Source of the DNA: Bradyrhizobium sp. Ghvi
GTDB taxonomy: Bacteria > Pseudomonadota > Alphaproteobacteria > Rhizobiales > Xanthobacteraceae
Direction of reading: 5' to 3'
Assembly (NCBI RefSeq): GCF_900115265.1
Contig: NZ_FOVU01000002.1
Coordinates: forward strand, 310,001 to 374,000
Length of the DNA stretch: 64,000 bases
Part shown: positions 59,094-64,000 of the stretch, one piece after another
Numbering within the stretch: position 1 is the stretch's first letter
Layout of the letters: every line of letters begins with the position of its first letter
Notes under the pieces: model-generated
Told to the model about the DNA's origin: nothing
Database searches by the model: none
Seen by the model: the letters and a program-made list of their open reading frames with translations, nothing else
Made by a program: the position numbers and the translations under genes

Positions 59094-60080
59094 TTGGGCA
59101 ACCACGACCATCACGGTCATCATCACCATGACCACGGCGATCATGCGCACGATCATGGCCACGACCACAGCCATGCGCACGGTCATGGTCATGCCCATGT
59201 TCACGCGCCCGCCAATTTTGGCAGGGCGTTCGCGATCGGCATTACGCTCAACACCGCGCTGGTCGTGGCCGAGGCCGTCTACGGCTATCTCGGCAATTCC
59301 ACCGCCCTGCTCGCCGACGCCGGCCATAATCTGTCCGACGTGCTCGGCCTGGTCGTGGCCTGGGGCGCCTCGATTGCGGCGCGGCGCGCTCCGAGCGGTC
59401 GCTTCACCTATGGCTTCCGCGCCTCCACGATTCTGGCTGCGCTGGCGAATGCGGTGTTCCTGCTGGTCGCAACCGGCGCGATTGGCTGGGAAGCCATTTT
59501 GCGGCTGCGCGAGCCGGAGCCGGTCGCGGGCGTGACCGTGATGGTGGTCGCCGGCATCGGCATCCTCATCAACGGCTTTACAGCGATGCTGTTTGCCAGC
59601 GGACGCAAGGACGACATCAACATCGAGGGCGCGTATCTGCACATGGCGGCCGATGCTGCGATCTCTCTCGGCGTCGTCGTCTCGGCGGCGCTGATCATCT
59701 GGACCGGCTTTCTCTGGCTCGACCCCGTGACCAGCCTCGTCATCTGCGCCAGCATCCTCTGGAGCACCACCAGCCTCTTGCGCGGCTCCATCGACATGTC
59801 GATGGCGGCAGCGCCCAAGGGCACTGATCTCGTCGCCATCAAGACGTTCTTGCTGGCTCGGCCGGGCGTATCGGCCATCCACGATCTCCACGTCTGGCCG
59901 ATCTCGACCACCGAGACAGCGCTGACCTGCCATCTCGTAATGCCGTCAGGCACTGCCGATGCATTCCTGATGGAAACGGCAAGGATGCTGAAGACGACCT
60001 TCCGTATCGGCCACACCACGCTCCAGGTCGAGACGCATCCGGACAATGGCTGCGCCCTGGCGCCTGACGATGTGGTGTGA
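59094..60080 (+). CDS. czcD: Cation diffusion facilitator (CzcD/ZitB type)
   Basis: A 328-residue CDF transporter. The N-terminus (residues 2-38) is extremely His-rich (DHHGHHHHDHGDHAHDHGHD and onward). Zinc-site motifs are ADAGHNLSD in the second helix and HMAADAAIS in the fifth (HxxxD in both). The cytoplasmic C-terminal domain has VSAIHDLHVWPISTTETALTCHLV. The start is TTG at 59094, with GGGAG nine bases upstream. It moves Zn, Co or Cd to the periplasm, where the RND pump can take over. Confidence 0.9.
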   Translation: MGNHDHHGHHHHDHGDHAHDHGHDHSHAHGHGHAHVHAPANFGRAFAIGITLNTALVVAEAVYGYLGNSTALLADAGHNLSDVLGLVVAWGASIAARRAPSGRFTYGFRASTILAALANAVFLLVATGAIGWEAILRLREPEPVAGVTVMVVAGIGILINGFTAMLFASGRKDDINIEGAYLHMAADAAISLGVVVSAALIIWTGFLWLDPVTSLVICASILWSTTSLLRGSIDMSMAAAPKGTDLVAIKTFLLARPGVSAIHDLHVWPISTTETALTCHLVMPSGTADAFLMETARMLKTTFRIGHTTLQVETHPDNGCALAPDDVV

Positions 60081-60101
60081 TGTAGGCTCCTCTCTATCAC
60101 C

Positions 60102-60187
60102 CGTCATTGCGAGCGTAGCGAAGCAATCCAGATCCCTCCGTGGAAAGACTCTGGATTGCTTCGTCGCAAGAGCTCCTCGCAATGACG
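60102..60187. repeat. Bradyrhizobium-type palindromic repeat
   Basis: CGTCATTGCGAG-CGTAGCGAAGCAATCCAGA and TCTGGATTGCTTCGTCGC...CTCCTCGCAATGACG are reverse complements. This element is widespread between genes in Bradyrhizobium and relatives. It lies between the convergent czcD and methyltransferase genes and may act as a terminator. Confidence 0.85.
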
Positions 60188-60206
60188 GTGGATGGAGCGT
60201 CGCGCC

Positions 60207-61067
60207 CTACCCCGCCCTCGCCGTCACGATCCAGATCGCGCCCTGCAGCGCCACGCTCTGGCCCTTCACGAACGGGGCGAGCGTCTCGCGGATCGACGCT
60301 TTGGCGGCCTCATACGTCTCTGGCGGATGGCCCTGGAGCGCGCGGCTGGCCGGGCCGATCTGGAGTGAACCGTCGACGGCGGCGTCGAGGCCACCGCCGA
60401 TGGCGATGTCCATGGGAAGATTGTGCGGCTCCATCGCGACTTCGACGAAACCTGCGCCCTTGAGGATACGCGTGACGCGTTCCTCGGACGCAAACGCGAA
60501 CGGACCCGGCTCCTCCGGCCCGACCGGCGGCATCTTCGGCACGTGCTTGTAGACCGCCGCGAGCGGCGCCATCATCCACGGATTTTCCTTCGGCTCTCGC
60601 CAGCAGACAAAAGCGAGCCGCCCCGTCGGCTTCAGCGCACGGCGAAGATTGGTGAAGGACGCGATGGGATCGGCGAAGAACATCACGCCGAAACGCGAAG
60701 CAAGCAGGTCAAAGCTATCGGGCTCGAACGGATAGACCGTCGCATCCGCCAGCACGAAATCCAGCGGCAGCCCCTTCGGCGCAAACGCCCGCGCCTGCGA
60801 CAGCATCGGCTCGGACACATCGAGGCCGAGCGCAAACCCGCCAGGCGCCACCGCCTTCGCGAAGGCAAAGGTCGTCGCCCCCGAGCCGCAGCCGACATCG
60901 AGAACGCGCTCACCGGGCTTCGGCCGGGCGCGCGCGATCAGCACGTCGGCGATGGGGCCGAGCAGGCTCTCCTGCGCGGCGTGGCGATCGGCCCAACGCT
61001 GCCCGCTCGGGCCGTTCCAATAAGCGATCTGATCGGCGTTTTGCTCGTGTCCGCTCGGCGATTCCAT
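60207..61067 (-). CDS. SAM-dependent methyltransferase
   Basis: A 286-residue class I methyltransferase with motif I VLDVGCGSGATTFAFAKAV, LGLDVSEPMLSQARAFA and post-II region FDLLASRFGVMFFADPIASF, as in UbiE-like enzymes. The N-terminus HEQNADQIAYWNGPSGQRWAD is that of a common group in Bradyrhizobium. The ATG at 61067 overlaps the terminal TGA of the P450 gene (TGATG), so they form an operon. Substrate unknown. Confidence 0.88.
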   Translation of the reverse strand: MESPSGHEQNADQIAYWNGPSGQRWADRHAAQESLLGPIADVLIARARPKPGERVLDVGCGSGATTFAFAKAVAPGGFALGLDVSEPMLSQARAFAPKGLPLDFVLADATVYPFEPDSFDLLASRFGVMFFADPIASFTNLRRALKPTGRLAFVCWREPKENPWMMAPLAAVYKHVPKMPPVGPEEPGPFAFASEERVTRILKGAGFVEVAMEPHNLPMDIAIGGGLDAAVDGSLQIGPASRALQGHPPETYEAAKASIRETLAPFVKGQSVALQGAIWIVTARAG

Positions 61068-62524
61068 CAAGCCCTCTTTTTCTCATCTCGCAACACCGGC
61101 CGCTCGTCGCAGTCGCGCGGCGTCACGCGCATCGGCAAGCCGTGCTCCGGTCGTAGCGTAATTTTTTGCGAGGGCCAAACTTTGGCATCGGGCAGGAGCT
61201 CGGCATCGAAGCGCCGGGTAAGTGCGGCAAGCGCAATCGTGGCCTCCTGCAAGGCGAAGGAGGCGCCAATGCAGATGCGCGGGCCGACGCCGAAGGGTAG
61301 ATAGGTGAATCGCCCGATCCTGCCGCGCTACTCCGGCAAGAAGCGCGACGGATCGAAGGTACCGGGCTGGTCCCACAGCAGCAGGTGCCGATGCAGCACA
61401 TACGGCGCGATCACGATCAGCGTGCGCGGCTCGACCGGGGCGCCGCCGAGCAGATCCGGGCCCTTTGCCATCCGGCTCAACGCCGCGATCGGGGGGTAGA
61501 GCCGGAGCGCTTCCTCGACCACCGCCCGCGTCACCACCAGCCGGTCGGCGAGGCCTTCGAGGGGACCTGCGAGCTCGCGCGCGGCCTCCTCCCGCACGCG
61601 GGCGCGCCAGTCGGGCGACTGCGACAGCAGAAAGATCGACCAGCTCAGCGCGTTCGCCGTGGTCTCGTGGCCGGCCGACAGGAAAGTGAGGATGTTGGAG
61701 CGCACTTCGCTGAGCGACATCGATTGCCCGGTCGAAGGGTCGAGCGCACGCAACAGCAGCGTCAGTAGATCGGAGGGGATTTCGCCGGCCGGCGTGGCTG
61801 CCAGCCGATCGCGACGTGCCTCGATGATCCGGTCGATGATGCCCTCGAAATAGCTCATGGTCCGCCGCAGGCGGCCCCCTCCGGGACGCGGCACCGATTG
61901 CGGCACACCGAGAAGATCGAGCACGCCGATCCGCCCGATCGCCGCGAAATAGGCGTTCATCGCGTCGCGGAATTCGTCATAGTCGCCTGCAATGCCGTCG
62001 GAGAAAATGGTGAGCGCGAGCACGTTGAGCGTCAGCAACGCCATCTCTGCGGCGACGTCGACGGCAGCCGCCCGGCCCAGATTGCGCCACCGCTCCGTCA
62101 AGCGGTCGACGGCTGTGAGCATCGCTCCCGTGAATGTCGTCACCGTGCGTCGCGCAAACAGAGGCGCGAGCATGCGCCGCTGCGCCTCCCAGCGCGCGTC
62201 CTCGACGCTCAAGAGCCCGTCGGCGAGACCGTTCGCCAGGATGCGGCGCTGGATCGGGTCCTTGCGGTAGTTGCCGGCATTGTCGACCAGCACGCGCCTG
62301 ATGGCCGCAGGATCGTGCACCAGAAGCGCGTCGGCAAACGGCAGCCTGACCCTGGCGATCGGTTCGCGGAAAAACTCCGCACTCCAGCATTCCAGGGGAT
62401 TGCGCTTCAGGGTCGCCAACAGGCGAATCCAACGCAGCCGACTCTCCGGCGGAAGCGGGGCCGGCGGCCGATAGCTTTCGGAAATTTCTGGCTCAAAATC
62501 GGGCATGGGGCCGGCGACAGACAC
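61067..62524 (-). pseudogene. Cytochrome P450 gene with in-frame TAG before the heme-binding loop
   Basis: A 486-codon frame reads as one P450 but has TAG at 61330-61328 (codon 399). Before it: I-helix AGHETTANALSW, K-helix EEALRLYPP and the DPSRFLPE meander. After it, in the same frame: [21 protein letters not shown] with the heme-ligand Cys, then [17 protein letters not shown] and [13 protein letters not shown] to the TGA at 61067. In relatives FLPE is followed by one coding residue, so a single base change (Lys, Gln or Glu codon to TAG) explains it. The truncated 398-residue product would lack the heme Cys and be inactive. The rest is undamaged, which points to a recent mutation or a sequencing error. 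Confidence 0.88.
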
Positions 62525-62659
62525 CCGGGAATATTATGCAATAAAGCCCAGACTCGGCTGGGGTTCCCGGCCGCTCCCATGACCGCCCGCCGCGGAGCGG
62601 CTGAATCGATCGTTACGCCCTTGCCCATTCACAGGCGGCAGGGCTAAAGAGGCGCCGTG

Positions 62660-62736
62660 GGGCGGTTAGCTCAGCTGGTTAGAGCATCTCGTTTACACCG
62701 AGAGGGTCCGCGGTTCGAATCCGTGACCGCCCACCA
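62660..62736 (+). tRNA. tRNA-Val (TAC)
   Basis: A 77-base cloverleaf including encoded CCA. The acceptor GGGCGGT pairs with ACCGCCC, the D-arm is AGCTCAGCTGGTTAGAGC, the anticodon loop GTTTACACC contains TAC and the T-arm is CGCGGTTCGAATCCGTG. Confidence 0.96.
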
Positions 62737-62737
62737 G

Positions 62738-62838
62738 CCTTCGCCCGCTTCGCGGGCTACGGCTCGGCAAGCCAGCCTAGGTGCTCATTGGCGCGAAGCT
62801 GGCGAAGACTGCCGCGCCGAAGCCGTTTGGCGAAGGCG
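62738..62838. repeat. Imperfect palindromic element after tRNA-Val
   Basis: CCTTCGCCCGCTTCGCGGGCTACGGCTCGGCAAGCC at the left and GCCGAAGCCGTTTGGCGAAGGCGGGC at the right are imperfect reverse complements. Such elements commonly follow tRNA genes in Bradyrhizobium. No integrase or island lies next to it in this window. Confidence 0.6.
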
Positions 62839-62866
62839 GGCTTTTCGTGGCGAGCTTCGCGCGCCC

Positions 62867-63271
62867 TCAATCCCCTGGTCTTCCCGGCAGCAGCGGGACC
62901 GTATCGATCCACACCGCGGCCGACTGACACCAAATCTGTCGGTTTGGCCGCAATTGGTCGCGCTGGCGGATCGAGCCCCAGCGGATACCCCAATCGTCAG
63001 CCTGGTCGCCCTCGCCGCTGGTGAACAGCGGGGAACCGCAATCGGCGCAGAAGTGCTGGAAACGCATCCGGCCGCTGTCGCCGCGCTTGCCGTAGACCTT
63101 GGGCACGCCTGCCGTCACGCGAACATCGGCTTTGGAGCAGATGGCCGTCACGCGGAACGGCGAGCCGGTCAAGCTCTGGCAATCGGTGCAGTGGCACACC
63201 GAGATCGCCTCGGGGTCGATCTCGGCCGCAAAAGCGATCTGTCCGCAATGGCACTGTCCGTCAACCTGCAT
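62867..63271 (-). CDS. GFA-family (CENP-V/glutathione-dependent formaldehyde-activating-like) protein
   Basis: A 134-residue zinc protein with the GFA ligand pattern: GQCHCGQIAF, CHCTDCQSLTGSPF and FCADCGSPLF. Members include S-hydroxymethylglutathione synthase-like proteins, but most are uncharacterised. The ATG at 63271 follows GGGAG. It stands alone between the tRNA-Val repeat and lon, on the minus strand. Confidence 0.9.
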   Translation of the reverse strand: MQVDGQCHCGQIAFAAEIDPEAISVCHCTDCQSLTGSPFRVTAICSKADVRVTAGVPKVYGKRGDSGRMRFQHFCADCGSPLFTSGEGDQADDWGIRWGSIRQRDQLRPNRQIWCQSAAVWIDTVPLLPGRPGD

Positions 63272-63287
63272 CGTCCGCTCCCAAAAC

Positions 63288-63314
63288 AAAAACGGCGCCC
63301 GAAGGCGCCGTTTT
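63288..63314 (-). terminator. Terminator of lon
   Basis: On the minus strand AAAACGGCGCC-TTCG-GGCGCCGTTTTT: a stable stem with a tetraloop and T run, 23 bases after the lon stop codon. Confidence 0.85.
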
Positions 63315-63336
63315 ATCATCTTTTCGGATTGCGATC

Positions 63337-64000
<664 letters not shown>

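Noticed and set aside
62737..63000. Possible genomic island attachment site at tRNA-Val
   Set aside because: No integrase, direct repeat of the tRNA 3' end or mobile gene follows; the neighbouring genes (GFA protein, lon) are ordinary chromosomal genes.

Overview
The window looks like about 64 kb of chromosome from a Bradyrhizobium-like alphaproteobacterium (order Hyphomicrobiales). The evidence is uniformly high G+C codon use, a 14-subunit nuo operon followed by birA, rnj and mce, EcfG-type (GGAAC-N16-CGTT) stress promoter motifs, and several rhizobial palindromic intergenic repeats. The assignment is inference from gene content; no rRNA is present.

Layout. (1) 1-3317, minus: a copper-acquisition cluster of a DUF2946 protein, a TonB-dependent receptor and a PCu(A)C chaperone cut by the window edge, resembling pcuABC. 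(2) 3318-4082: a gap with a probable structured RNA ending in a strong terminator, then a decayed globin gene. (3) 4205-7779, plus: a ribose-type sugar ABC importer (binding protein, ATPase, permease). (4) 8205-10586: a DUF1127 protein, two secreted proteins and a TauE/SafE exporter. (5) 10758-15313, minus: a chromate-resistance operon chrB - PepSY - chrL-like (DUF1259) - chrC-like superoxide dismutase - Cys-rich peptide - unknown secreted protein - chrA. Next to it lie a stress-promoter-driven hemerythrin gene pair and a divergent second chrA (16692-17924).

(6) 17921-23319, minus: a five-gene peptide-type ABC importer; then mtnK and a small secreted protein. (7) 25436-44352, minus: DUF1467, mce, rnj, birA and the whole nuoA-N operon for respiratory complex I, with an FkbM methyltransferase gene between nuoD and nuoE and a 67-residue membrane protein gene between nuoE and nuoF. 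(8) 44600-48301, minus: a siderophore-type TonB receptor with a PepSY membrane protein and a small membrane protein. (9) 48526-52938: an alpha/beta hydrolase, small proteins, tRNA-Asp, an HU protein, pepT and a stress-type membrane protein pair. (10) 53225-60080, plus: a CzcCBA-type metal efflux operon with a CDF exporter. (11) 60207-64000: a methyltransferase coupled to a cytochrome P450 gene that carries an in-frame TAG just before its heme-binding loop, tRNA-Val, a GFA-family protein and the 3' end of lon.

Together the accessory part is rich in metal and oxyanion handling: copper uptake, chromate efflux and detoxification, siderophore uptake and divalent-metal efflux. The most interesting points are the extended chromate operon with a readable promoter/operator, the two decayed genes (globin and P450), the FkbM gene embedded in the nuo operon, and two candidate small-RNA loci. 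Coding starts were chosen by ribosome binding sites and family alignment from memory; no database search was possible.
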